A DNA stretch of 64,000 nt from CAZOEL01 sp964578835 (lineage in GTDB: Bacteria > Desulfobacterota > Syntrophobacteria > Syntrophobacterales > Syntrophobacteraceae), in NCBI GenBank assembly GCA_964578835.1, contig CAZOEL010000019.1:23924-87923 (forward strand). The letters are read 5' to 3'. Position 1 is the stretch's first letter; each line of letters opens with the position of its first letter. The translations under genes and the position numbers were made by a program. Below the pieces are notes generated by a model, which saw nothing but the letters and a program-made list of their open reading frames with translations, was not told the origin of the DNA and did no database searches. This document shows, piece by piece, positions 1-9,367 of this stretch.

Positions 1-2
1 CG

Positions 3-1772
3 CGGGACATGGCGGGGACCCTGGAAGCGGCGCTTAATCTTCTTCCGGATACAAAGCGCGTCTTTGTAGTGGCCGGGGTTTACGAGACGGACAGAGGGAT
101 GGAAGAGCAGGCGCGGCGGGACTTCAAGAAATGGGAGGGCCACCTGGAATTTCGATACCTGAGCAACATGCCTCTCGAGGAAATGCTCACCACGGTATCC
201 AGCGCTCCCCTTGGGACTGTAATCCTCATGCTGCCTTTCACCAAGGACATTACCGGGAGAGTCTTCACGATCAAGGAGGTGACTCAGCAGGTAAGTCGGG
301 TATCGGCAGCACCGGTCTTTGGCCTTTACGAGCTCCTGCTGGGAGAGGGTATCGTCGGAGGCTCTCTGCTCAGCTACGATAGGACCGGCATTCAGGCGGC
401 TCAATTTACTCTCGATATTCTTGAGGACGTCTCAACTGCCGAGAACATACCCCAGTCTCTGAACGTCCCATGCGTGCCCATGTTCGATTGGAGTCAGCTC
501 AGGCGCTGGAAGTTGAGCGAGGACAGACTGCCTGAAGGTAGCGTCATCGTGAATAGGGAACTCACGCTTTGGGACTTTAGATACTACATTATAGGGGCTC
601 TGGTGCTCATCGTTTTTCAGTCGTCCCTTATCGTCGGTCTGATTATCAACAGGCGTCACAGGAGATCAGCGGAGGAGTCCCTTTGGCAGAAAACAAAGGA
701 GCTCGACCAGTTTTTCAATGTTTCGCTTGACCTGCTCTGCATTGCGAACACCGAAGGCTATTTCCTGCTATTGAACCCTGCCTGGGGAAACGTTCTTGGC
801 TACACACTAAAAGAGCTCACGTCAAGGCAATTTCTTGATTTAGTGCACCCTGACGATCTAGAGCGCACCCAAAAGGCGCTTGCTTCACTCGTCTCTCAGC
901 AGGAAGTGATCCAGTTTGAAAATCGCTACCGCTCCAAGGACGGCGCCTATCGCTGGCTGGAATGGACTGCAGCCCCTGCGGGAAACCTCATCTATGCAGC
1001 TGCACGAGATTTTACCGATCGGCTAAAGGCCGAAGTCGAGAACCAGCAGCGCAGGGATGAGCTTGCGCATGTCACCCGTATCGCCATGATGGGGGAGCTT
1101 ACTTCATCGCTAGCCCACGAGATAAACCAGCCCCTTGCAGCGATTATGACCAACGCTGGAGCAGCCCAGCGATTTCTTTTGCAGGTCGAGCCTGACATTG
1201 ATGAGGTGCGGCAGATCCTCGATGACATCATGCGGGACGACATCCGGGCAAGCGAGGTAGTCTCGAAAGTGCGGGCTCTTTTGAAGAAGGAGAAGCCATG
1301 CCAGGAGCCCATGGACCTCAACGAGGTAATCAAACAGGTCGTAGGTCTCATTCGGGGCGAATCCCTTCTCGATGGTCTGTCGATTGAGACGGACTTTATC
1401 CCGGCTCTGGCTCCTATCTATGGGGACAGGACCCAACTGCAGCAAGTAATCCTAAACTTGATTTTGAATGCGGCCGCCGCCATGGGGGATGCTGAGCCTG
1501 AAAGGCGGAGGATCGTGGTAAGAACAGTCATGCCGGATAACCGAACGGTAAAAACATCCGTAAAAGATTATGGGACTGGCATTGACCAAAACCACATGGA
1601 TCGCCTCTTTGAGCCCTTCTACACAACCAAGCCAAATGGTTTGGGCGTGGGGCTTTCCATCAGCCAGACCATCATCCAGGCTCATGGAGGAGCCCTAGAG
1701 GCATCGAATAACCCGGAAGGCGGCGCTACTTTTTCCTTCACACTGCCAGTGCGCCAGGAAGAACTACACTGA
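3..1772 (+). CDS. Sensor histidine kinase, 5' end outside window
   Basis: Membrane-bound sensor kinase that would autophosphorylate and pass phosphate to a response regulator not seen here. The frame is open to the window edge, so the first ATG (9) is probably internal and the true start lies upstream. From that ATG the order is: an extracytoplasmic domain resembling ABC sugar-binding proteins (residues 1-150), one membrane segment (about 192-214), a PAS domain (230-345, with NPAWGNVLGYT), a HisKA dimerisation helix with the phospho-acceptor His at about 370 (LAHEINQPLAAI), and a HATPase domain with an N box (LILNAAAAM) and G boxes (DYGTGI, GLGVGLSI). The HEINQPL form is typical of FixL/DctB-like kinases. 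The ligand is unknown. Confidence 0.9.
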   Translation, partial: RDMAGTLEAALNLLPDTKRVFVVAGVYETDRGMEEQARRDFKKWEGHLEFRYLSNMPLEEMLTTVSSAPLGTVILMLPFTKDITGRVFTIKEVTQQVSRVSAAPVFGLYELLLGEGIVGGSLLSYDRTGIQAAQFTLDILEDVSTAENIPQSLNVPCVPMFDWSQLRRWKLSEDRLPEGSVIVNRELTLWDFRYYIIGALVLIVFQSSLIVGLIINRRHRRSAEESLWQKTKELDQFFNVSLDLLCIANTEGYFLLLNPAWGNVLGYTLKELTSRQFLDLVHPDDLERTQKALASLVSQQEVIQFENRYRSKDGAYRWLEWTAAPAGNLIYAAARDFTDRLKAEVENQQRRDELAHVTRIAMMGELTSSLAHEINQPLAAIMTNAGAAQRFLLQVEPDIDEVRQILDDIMRDDIRASEVVSKVRALLKKEKPCQEPMDLNEVIKQVVGLIRGESLLDGLSIETDFIPALAPIYGDRTQLQQVILNLILNAAAAMGDAEPERRRIVVRTVMPDNRTVKTSVKDYGTGIDQNHMDRLFEPFYTTKPNGLGVGLSISQTIIQAHGGALEASNNPEGGATFSFTLPVRQEELH

Positions 1773-1783
1773 AGGAGAAGGGA

Positions 1784-2134
1784 CTGTTTCTCGTAAGACA
1801 CGACTTCAATGCCCCGAGTCTACTGGAGCAGCACTCCGGCAAGGGCCTTGAGCAGTTCTTCGAATGGCGTCATGGTGAGCGCCAGCAGAACAGTCAACGC
1901 GAGTTTGAACCCGCAGGGCTTTCACAGACACAACCAAGTAATCTTATCGATCACATTCTGCCGTTCTCTTCAGCTTTTCGCACCAGATCGGGTGCTGCGG
2001 ATCTGGTCCGGCGCCTCGAGAAGATGCGGACAGGCCATGGGAGAATCAGTCCAGAATATGCTCTCGAATTCGATGGAGGCGATAATTTCACCCCAAGAGA
2101 TGTGCACAAAGACCAAAATATGCGACAGATTGAA
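1784..2134 (+). other. Open frame without a good start, possible gene remnant
   Basis: A frame open from inside the kinase 3' end to a TGA at 2132-2134, giving about 115 residues of ordinary composition (it includes HDFNAPSLLEQHSGKGLEQF). It has no ATG near its beginning and no ribosome-binding site. A hairpin lies just after the stop (2145-2164). I do not recognise the protein. It may be the 3' part of a decayed gene or chance. Confidence 0.25.
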
Positions 2135-2144
2135 TGAATACCGC

Positions 2145-2164
2145 TAGTAGCCTTGGGGCTACTA
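2145..2164. terminator. Short hairpin downstream of kinase region
   Basis: Perfect 8-bp stem TAGTAGCC/GGCTACTA around a TTGG loop. There is no T-run, so termination is only possible. Confidence 0.3.
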
Positions 2165-3675
2165 CTCCAAATCGAACACCACTGATGAGCAGACCCGGCG
2201 CCCTACTCTTGATAGACACCACAATCAGTTTCGGGTGCTTCGTGTCACCCCAGTAATCTCGGAATCGTGAACAGACACCATTATGGAAAATGAGTAAAAA
2301 CACGAAGTCCTCAGCCTACTTCACTCGTGCTGAAGCGATCCAATCCATCCTGTCGGCTAAAACCCCGCTCAATAGCAGTAACGTCCCTTGTATTCAGATG
2401 ATCCTGGCGCCAAAATTCAATGGTTCTCGAAAATGATATTTCCCATAAGAGCGCCAAGACCGATTAGATTCTCCTTACATGTTGGAATCCCAATAACGTC
2501 CATTTTAGCACGTCAACCATACGAAAACGACAAAGGTGCTGCACATCTTGCCAGAAGGGTGATATGAGAGGAGCGAGGTCAGGGCTCAAGACTAGAAAAT
2601 CATATCCATTCCGGTCGTCGGGGGGGGCGGAAATCGCCATACAGTAGAGATATGCGACTTCCTGGCCTCATCCTCGTTTCAAATTTCCTATAGATATTCG
2701 TCATCTAAAAGCATGTGAAAGCGCACTATAGCATCCTCGTTAGCCTCTGCTATCAAGGGCCATTGAGTCCGATGTCGTGAAAGAAGCGGATGTACGAAGG
2801 TAGCGTCTATGATCGTTCCGGGATTTTCCGTATGCCATAGCGCCGAATTAGTGGTGTTGCAGATATTCCATGCACCAAGATGGACAGATACTGCGATCTT
2901 TGGGTAAAGAGATGCTTCATCTTATACTTTTCCTGCCCGCCCGGAGGGTAAGGCACGGCCTCTGCAGCAACCTGCGCGCCGAGGTGGGTGGCACAGGCAA
3001 CCTGTCGCCTGTGCCACCCTTAAAGCATTTCCTCTGGGCTCACTGACCATGTCCCCTGCATCTGCGCTGGCGGCGACTACCTTGTTCGACGTATGTGTTC
3101 GATGGTCTAGACCGTATTATAGATTGTCTTCTAAGCATGAATCTTCAGCAGCTGCTTTGATTTCACGAATGACTATTCTGCACGTTGAGGAGGCAACTTT
3201 TCCGCTTCTCTACCACCGTCAGGAGCCATGCGAAATACCCTGCGGGCGACTGGATAAAACACTGTGCATCGGCCCCGCAAGCGGTTGAGCGAGCCCCGGC
3301 CCTCACACCACAGTCTCGGTCACCAGTTCCCGGAATCTGCCGCCTCCAGCCGGTTTAGCCATGAGGAGGTGTAAGCAAATAAGTCGCCGGTTATATGGCT
3401 GCAGGAGGTGCACGGTTCCACATAAACCGTTGTAGTGCTTACATTGGCAATTTCTAAGCTAAACCAAGACGACGAGTTGTTCATTTACCGAAATTAAACA
3501 GAGTAGAAGAAACGGGTGGAAATACTCCGTCAGATCACGAATTGCCCGATCCCTCTTTACATGCCTCTAGTAGTTAATATTTCCTAAATTCACCCATTGT
3601 GACCAGTCCGGCTAGGCTCTATCCTTCCTGCTATGCAGGGTAGTATTTTAAGTTTCAACTTCTCCGTATTTCTAG
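2165..3675. other. About 1.5 kb without a recognisable gene
   Basis: All frames are heavily interrupted and nothing resembles an intact protein. The stretch holds one strong palindrome (2986-3019). It looks like decayed DNA between the kinase and the accessory cluster. Confidence 0.6.
2986..3019. repeat. Palindromic repeat
   Basis: Arms GGGTGGCACAGGC and GCCTGTGCCACCC (13 bp, perfect) around an 8-nt loop. A related GC-rich inverted arrangement (GGCGCGGGC ... GCCCGCGCC) occurs near 15409-15437. It resembles dispersed intergenic palindromes. Confidence 0.5.
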
Positions 3676-3939
3676 TTACAGGAAGCCAGTGTGAAGAGCA
3701 ATAGAATGGTCCAGAGAAAAACCAACTACTGCTGACCAGGCGCGATGGAGTAGAGGATCCGGCGCAACAAAGCTCTGAGAAGCCGCTTGGGCGTAATCGA
3801 GGGGCGTCCAATAGATGAGTACATCCTGTTCAGCCCATCGTCCAAAGTTTCCAGGCGCTCCTCGACCATCGCCTTCACGGGCCTGCCTGAGAGGATGATT
3901 TCTCGGCACGCTCTTCTCTGCCGAGACGTAGAAGAACAT
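3676..3939 (-). pseudogene. IS5/IS4-type transposase N-terminal relic
   Basis: Read from ATG 3939, the frame begins FFYVSAEKSVPRNHPLR, the usual opening of IS5-like (DUF772) transposases. The reading then moves to another frame near 3885, where AMVEERLETLDDGLNRMY and IGRPSITPKRLLRALL continue the same domain. It stops near 3727 after RRILYSIAPGQQ. One frameshift and loss of the catalytic part make it non-functional. Confidence 0.8.
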
Positions 3940-4018
3940 CTTCTACTGCTGGTGATCCGGGGTTCTCATCAGTCATCTGATGAGGATCCTCCAACAAAGA
4001 ACACAAGGAGGATTGTCT

Positions 4019-4564
4019 ATGAAAAGGAATGCCTGGATTTACGTGAAAAGCTTTTGGCTCGCTATTGGCTTGATTGTCCTGGTGTCTTTTACGGCTGCCC
4101 CTCAGATATTAGCAGCCGATCTGACAGCAGAAGAAAAGGAATGGCTTCTCTACATGCGGGAAGAAGAAAAGCTCGCAAGGGATGTGTACATGGAACTATA
4201 CGCTAAGTGGCGTTTGAACATTTTCAACAATATCGCCAGCAGTGAACAAAACCACATGGACGCCATTAAGAACATACTGGACCGCTACGGCCTTGAAGAT
4301 CCAACGCAGGGTAATGGGCGAGGAGAATTCACGGATTCACACATTCAGGAATTGTATAACAGCCTTATTGCGAAGGGGTTGCTCTCAAAGCGTGATGCTC
4401 TGGAGGTCGGAGTCATTATTGAGGAAACCGATATCATCGACCTGAAACTTGCACTGGATGCAACTAATGACCTCTACGTGGACATCGAACGCGTATATGC
4501 AAACCTCCTGGCCGGATCGTACAACCACCTGGATGCATTCAATTCGCAATTGAGAAAATACTAG
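4019..4564 (+). CDS. Exported DUF2202 ferritin-like protein
   Basis: A 181-residue protein with an N-terminal signal or anchor segment (residues 9-31) and a DUF2202 domain of the ferritin-like helical superfamily. Candidate metal-site residues are visible in MREEEKLARDVY, SSEQNHMDAI, EETDI and YNHLDAF. I chose ATG 4019 over the upstream in-frame ATG because AAGGAGG (4005-4011) sits 7 nt before it. It lies 140 bp upstream of the multicopper oxidase gene on the same strand, so a shared metal or oxidative-chemistry role is plausible, but the family function is unknown. Confidence 0.85.
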   Translation: MKRNAWIYVKSFWLAIGLIVLVSFTAAPQILAADLTAEEKEWLLYMREEEKLARDVYMELYAKWRLNIFNNIASSEQNHMDAIKNILDRYGLEDPTQGNGRGEFTDSHIQELYNSLIAKGLLSKRDALEVGVIIEETDIIDLKLALDATNDLYVDIERVYANLLAGSYNHLDAFNSQLRKY

Positions 4565-4704
4565 CTGCTAATCATAGGAATCACAAAGAAAGGAGGCAAG
4601 GAAGAGTCGAAAGAGAAAGAGGGCTTGTCTTGGACGGCGCCTGTTGCGATGCGCTCAATCGCACCAGATCACCCTACTATGACTTTATTGTGAAGGAGAA
4701 TTTC

Positions 4705-7700
4705 ATGTCGGCAGAATCGAAGTTCTGGAGAACCGGCCTGGCCATTGCCGTCGGTCTCATGGTCTGCGCACTGAGCCTTCCAGCATTGGCTCAGATTCCG
4801 GGAGGAACACTCTCTCCAAGTGATGTTCCGAAGTACGTGCAGCCTTTGGTCAAGCCGCCGGCAATGCCGGGTAAAATTAACAAGAACAAGGACAAGTACG
4901 ACATTGCGGTGCGGCAGTTTGGGCAACAGATTCTTCCGCCTACGCTTCCCATGACCACTGTCTGGAGCTACGGCCTTTCGAAGGATGTCGTCGGGGACAA
5001 TGAGGGGAAAACGATCGCCCAAGGAGGCACCTATTTCTACCCGGCCCTAACTATCGAGGCCACCGCCAACAAAGATACTCAGGTCATCTGGCGAAATGAA
5101 CTCAAAGATGCTTTGGGAAACTTCCGTCCTCACTTGCTGCCGATTGACCAGACGCTGCACTGGGCAAACCCCCCAGGAGGCATGACGGGAAGGGACATGC
5201 GACCCATGCCCGGCGACCCTTGGTTTTCCACCGGTTTTTACACCGGCCCGGTACCAATCATTACCCACTTACACGGGGCGCATACAACAGAGGATAGTGA
5301 CGGTTTCCCCGAGGCATGGTACCTTCCGGATGCAGTCAACATCCCGGCGGGTTATGCCTCTACCGGCGCCTTTTTCGATTACTTCAACACCAAGTACGCG
5401 CATGGCTGGGAGCCGGGTGCGGCAAGCTTCAAATATCCCAACAGCCAGCGGGCCACCACTCTTTGGTACCACGATCACACACTCGGCATGACTCGAGCAA
5501 ACGTCTATGCCGGACCGGCAGGCTTCTGGCTGATCCGAGGCGGACCTGACGACCTGAACCTGGGCTATACAGCACCGGGTGTCGGAGCTAATCCCTTGGG
5601 TTCTTTTACCGAGATCCCGATGCTCATCCAGGATCGTTCGTTCAACACAGACGGCTCCCTGTATTTTCCGGATAACAGGGCATTCTTCGACGGATTCACT
5701 GGTCCTTTCATCCCGGAGACCCCCATTTCTCCTGCTTGGAACCCCGAATTTTTCGGGAACATGATGGTGGTGAACGGCCAAACCTGGCCTTATCTGGAGG
5801 TGAACAAGCAGAGGTACCGCTTCCGCCTTCTGAACGGCTGCGACTCCCGCTTCCTATACCTTGATTTCAGTGCAATTACAGGGGTCAAAGTGTGGTGGAT
5901 CGGCACAGACGGTGGCTTTCTGCCTGCTCCGGTAGATATCACTACAAATCATAGTAACCGGCTTCTTCTGGCCCTTGCCGAGCGGGCAGACATTATCGTG
6001 GACTTTTCAGGGGTGGCGCCGGGTAATTATGTCCTGAAAAACCTCGGTCCCGATGAACCCTTTGGCGGAGGCGAACCGGGTGTTGATTTCGACCCCTCAG
6101 ATGAGAATTCCACCGGGCAGGTGATGCAGTTTCGGGTCAAAAACGCAACCCCCGCCACTGATCCTGGGGCCGACCCGGCTACCTTGACACTGCCGGCGAT
6201 CACGCCAGTGGCTCCCGCATCCAAGACCCGATACGTCAGCCTCAATGAGGAAATGTACATGCATGAGAATTTCCCCGATGGAGGGGAGGGTCCGGCGGCT
6301 GCCAAGCTTGGCACGTATGATCCCGCTACCGGTCTGGCGGTCCCGTTCATGTGGATGGATGCCATAACTGAGAATCCTGGTGCGGGTATCGTTGAAGAGT
6401 GGAAGATCGTGAATACCACTGGTGATGCTCACCCCATCCATATCCATCTGGTGCAGTTCCAGGTGGTGGGTCGCGAGTCGATGGAGGCGGGGGGCCTCAG
6501 CATTACCGGCAGCAATGAACCTCTCGCCTGGGAGGCAGGCTTCAAGGACACGGTCATCGCCTACCCTGGCGAAATAACCACAGTAAAGGCACAGTTCGAT
6601 ATCCCGGGGCTCTACGTGTGGCACTGCCATATCCTCTCTCATGAGGATAACGAGATGATGCGGCCTTACCATGTGGGCCCCGTCGATCCGAATCTGCCGA
6701 GATTTCTGCCGGGCAATACCGTGGCTGAATGGAACGCCATCGCCCAGGAGATACTGCAGCCAGGCACGGGGATGTCGATGCCCATGGAGGGAGCCTCCAT
6801 GGAGGGAGTCTCTATGTCGGCGGCCTTTGTTTACCTGGCCTATATGCAGGGTGCGGTTTACGATGCCCTGGCAGCCATTGATGGAGGCTACAAGCCCTAT
6901 GCCTATACTGCAACTCCTGACCCCACTGCCTCACGCCAGGCTGCTGTGGCAACTGCTGCTTATACCGCCCTCAAGAATTACTTCCCCAATAACTCCGCTC
7001 TCGACGTGAAGTATGCCGCCTCGCTTGCAACTATCCTTATCAACAATCCTGCGGACCAGACTGCCAAGGATTCCGGTATGGCAATCGGCGAGGCTGCCGC
7101 AGATGCAATGATTGCGCTGCGGGCGGGCGACATCCTTTCTGGAGACGGCGGATACGTCCTGCTCGAACCCGGACCTGGCATCTGGGAGAGGGCTATGATG
7201 CCCGACGGTGTGACCCCGATGCCTCCCATGGATCCATGGATGGCCATACTGAAGCCGTTCTTGCGCGCTACATCGAACCTGTACCGCTCTGCTCCGCCAC
7301 CAGCCCTCGATGACCCCGCGTATCTGGCGGACTTGAGCGAGGTCAGGGATTGGGGCGGGGCTGTGAGCTCATTCCGCACACCTGAGCAAACCGCGATAGC
7401 CAACTTCTGGGGGACCAACATGGTGGTCCAGACCAATGCCGCTTACCGCCAGATTGCAGATAATCGCAAACTGAACTTGCTCGATACCGCCCGCCTCATG
7501 GCCATGGGCAATATGGTCGCAACCGACAGCCTGATCGCCACTTTTGACACCAAGTACACCTACAGCTTCTGGCGGCCGGTAACGGCTATTCAGCATACCA
7601 ACCCGGTTGACAACTCCTATTCGGACACTCCACTCAATAATTGGATGCCGGCAATGATGACGCCGAATTTTCCCGAGTACGTGGCAGGGCACGGCTCCTT

Positions 7701-7938
7701 TATGTCATCGCAGGCAGAGGTCTTCACCTGGTTCTTTGGCACGGATCAGATCAATATCGATCTGAGCGGCACCGGGGGTGCAATACGACACTACAATACC
7801 GCAGCAGAGCTTAGAGCTGAGATCATCAACGCCAGGACCTGGGGCGGGATGCACTTCCGCAGCTCCACCGAACTGGCGGTGGCCCTGGGCCAGCAGCTTG
7901 CTGCAGATGCCGTTGCGACATACTTTGTCCCAATGTGA
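4705..7938 (+). CDS. Secreted multicopper oxidase fused to a vanadium-haloperoxidase-like domain
   Basis: A 1077-residue two-enzyme polypeptide with a Sec signal peptide (cleavage after LPALA, about residue 29). ATG 4705 is preceded by AAGGAG (4693-4698). Residues 60-680 are a multicopper oxidase of the CotA/bilirubin-oxidase type with all four copper motifs: HLHGAH (about 188), WYHDHT (255), HPIHIH (576) and HCHILSHEDNEMM (639, with the axial Met). A Met-rich linker (about 688-705) leads to a C-terminal vanadium-haloperoxidase/PAP2 domain with its vanadate-pocket signatures: K950-x6-R957-P, AGHG around His996, and R1044-x5-H1050. Both active sites look complete, so laccase-like oxidation of metals or organics plus halide or phosphate-ester chemistry is conceivable. 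Substrates are unknown. Confidence 0.9.
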   Translation: MSAESKFWRTGLAIAVGLMVCALSLPALAQIPGGTLSPSDVPKYVQPLVKPPAMPGKINKNKDKYDIAVRQFGQQILPPTLPMTTVWSYGLSKDVVGDNEGKTIAQGGTYFYPALTIEATANKDTQVIWRNELKDALGNFRPHLLPIDQTLHWANPPGGMTGRDMRPMPGDPWFSTGFYTGPVPIITHLHGAHTTEDSDGFPEAWYLPDAVNIPAGYASTGAFFDYFNTKYAHGWEPGAASFKYPNSQRATTLWYHDHTLGMTRANVYAGPAGFWLIRGGPDDLNLGYTAPGVGANPLGSFTEIPMLIQDRSFNTDGSLYFPDNRAFFDGFTGPFIPETPISPAWNPEFFGNMMVVNGQTWPYLEVNKQRYRFRLLNGCDSRFLYLDFSAITGVKVWWIGTDGGFLPAPVDITTNHSNRLLLALAERADIIVDFSGVAPGNYVLKNLGPDEPFGGGEPGVDFDPSDENSTGQVMQFRVKNATPATDPGADPATLTLPAITPVAPASKTRYVSLNEEMYMHENFPDGGEGPAAAKLGTYDPATGLAVPFMWMDAITENPGAGIVEEWKIVNTTGDAHPIHIHLVQFQVVGRESMEAGGLSITGSNEPLAWEAGFKDTVIAYPGEITTVKAQFDIPGLYVWHCHILSHEDNEMMRPYHVGPVDPNLPRFLPGNTVAEWNAIAQEILQPGTGMSMPMEGASMEGVSMSAAFVYLAYMQGAVYDALAAIDGGYKPYAYTATPDPTASRQAAVATAAYTALKNYFPNNSALDVKYAASLATILINNPADQTAKDSGMAIGEAAADAMIALRAGDILSGDGGYVLLEPGPGIWERAMMPDGVTPMPPMDPWMAILKPFLRATSNLYRSAPPPALDDPAYLADLSEVRDWGGAVSSFRTPEQTAIANFWGTNMVVQTNAAYRQIADNRKLNLLDTARLMAMGNMVATDSLIATFDTKYTYSFWRPVTAIQHTNPVDNSYSDTPLNNWMPAMMTPNFPEYVAGHGSFMSSQAEVFTWFFGTDQINIDLSGTGGAIRHYNTAAELRAEIINARTWGGMHFRSSTELAVALGQQLAADAVATYFVPM

Positions 7939-7959
7939 GAGGTTTATAGCGTGTACGCC

Positions 7960-7992
7960 CGTCATTACGACAGTCTTTGAATCGTAATGACG
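7960..7992. terminator. Hairpin after the oxidase gene
   Basis: Perfect 11-bp stem CGTCATTACGA/TCGTAATGACG with an 11-nt loop, 22 bp after the stop codon. There is no T-run. It may terminate, or belong to a REP-like family. Confidence 0.5.
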
Positions 7993-8018
7993 AATGGGAG
8001 TATGCTGGAATGACGATC

Positions 8019-8058
8019 AGCGATTCCCATGCCAGGGCTCCCTGGCACGGGAATCGCT
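8019..8058. repeat. 18-bp inverted repeat at a remnant boundary
   Basis: Arms AGCGATTCCCATGCCAGG and CCTGGCACGGGAATCGCT (one mismatch) around a 4-nt loop. It sits exactly where similarity to a multicopper oxidase resumes, so it may mark a rearrangement or act as a second terminator. Confidence 0.55.
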
Positions 8059-8061
8059 CAA

Positions 8062-8220
8062 CTCAGGTGTAACTCAAAATTCCTCTATCTCCAATTCGAC
8101 TACCCCAATATTACTTTCTGGCAGATTGGAGCTGACGGCGGTTTCCTGCCTGCCCTTGTAGAACTGCCGCAGCTTCTTTTGGGACCGGCGGAAAGAGCCG
8201 TTGTCATGATGTCATTGTAG
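8062..8220 (+). pseudogene. Fragment of a second multicopper oxidase
   Basis: About 50 residues (RCNSKFLYLQFDYPNITFWQ, then IGADGGFLPA and LLGPAERAVV) match the middle of a CotA-type multicopper oxidase, equivalent to LNGCDSRFLYL...IGTDGGFLPAPV in the gene upstream. They are not an exact copy, so this is a diverged paralogue. It ends at TAG 8218-8220. No copper-binding motif remains. Confidence 0.8.
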
Positions 8221-8689
8221 ATAGGGTTCAAGCAGCCCAAGAGACACAGAGGCACTTCAAAACCAAAGTTATCGAAAACATTAGGCATGTTCAAATCTCA
8301 ATTTCCAATTTACCAATTAAAGATATCGATTAGGAAGCGGCTCTGCACCATTGGATCAATGGAGCATGTGACATTCCTTTCAATTCTGCCACTGTCCATG
8401 TTACTTGCCAGAATCACGATATGAAGGGCTGAATCCATTCGTTTAACAAACGATTATCATATCGATCCATCGGCAGAAATATTCGGGAAACGCGATACAG
8501 AAGAGAAGTGTGAATGCAACAACTCTCTTGCGTCTGTCAGAAGGGTATTCGATGATGTTTCCTTCAAAGATTTTGGATGAGCTCAGCGGCACACAACCAC
8601 CAGCTGCGGACTTTCGGATAACAGCACTCTATTTGCACCACGTAGTTGTGTTTGCCCTTCATTCTTTTATTCGCCTATCGATATTGGCC
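8221..8689. other. Stretch without a recognisable gene
   Basis: Between the oxidase fragment and the transposase relic. AT-rich, with broken frames and no promoter or terminator I can support. Confidence 0.5.
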
Positions 8690-9115
8690 ACGGAAGACAC
8701 CACGTTGAGCCCGACACCATCGTCCGGTCCATCACCCGCAGAGAATTCAATCGGATATAGCGCTACAATTCAATCAGATAGGGATCCTGCTGGCACAAGA
8801 TGGATTTCTAAGGGTTCTGGAACACGTGCCCCGACCGGTGGTGGTGGCGATGGTCGAAGTGAACCGCAAAGCTTGTCAAAAGTCGCCGCATGACGGTAGA
8901 AACCGGCACGCAACCGTTTCCAACGAGCAGATGGAAATGGTTAGGAATGAGAGCCAAACAAAACAGCTCGTGGATGTCGTCGGCAAAAGAGCAGCAAAGC
9001 GCTGGAAGAAATGATCCCGGCCGGCGTCATCAAGGAAGATCCGCTCCCCGCTCAATTCCACAGCATACGATGTGGTGTCATGCACCCGGTGCATCAATGC
9101 GAGCTTGTCGTGTCG
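8690..9115 (-). pseudogene. REP-associated tyrosine transposase (IS200-like) relic
   Basis: Read on the minus strand and allowing frame changes, successive pieces match a RAYT protein: HHIVCCGIERG, RIFLDDAGRDHFFQRFAALL, then ALIPNHFHLLVGNG (the HUH-like motif HFH), VMRRLLTSFAVHF, HRSGHVFQNP, KSILCQQDPYLIEL and RYIRLNSLRV. There are at least two frameshifts and two in-frame stops, so it is inactive. RAYTs normally mobilise REP palindromes, and palindromes occur elsewhere in this window. Confidence 0.8.
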
Positions 9116-9367
9116 TGAAGAAGACCACAGCACAAGCGGAGAAACGCATCATTTCATGAGCGTCCCCTGTCCTCCCCATGGGAGCTCCGGCGAGGCGCCT
9201 GAATGTGCTCGGGGACCATGATGACAGCATCATTGAATCTCGGAGCACAAAGCTGCCCGATATTGCAAGGAAGAGCTCTTTTCAGGTAGCTTCCCGGGAG
9301 TGTGAGTATTACACGACCGTGAACGGGAGTCTCGCCGCTCGTGACCCGAACAAACCGCGTGCTGGAG

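Noticed and set aside
992..1445. Two overlapping minus-strand frames (119 and 111 codons) opposite the histidine kinase
   Set aside because: They mirror conserved HisKA coding sequence, have no ribosome-binding site, and their composition follows the opposite strand.
2088..2303. 71-codon minus-strand frame and an IS21-like end motif near 2250-2280
   Set aside because: No recognisable domain, and the resemblance to IS21 ends (TGTTCACGATTCC-type) is too short to support.
5269..5781. 170-codon minus-strand frame inside the oxidase gene
   Set aside because: Antisense shadow of copper-motif coding sequence.
8510..9159. Plus-strand frames of 127 and 89 codons
   Set aside because: They lie antisense to the RAYT relic, whose conserved blocks explain the sequence.
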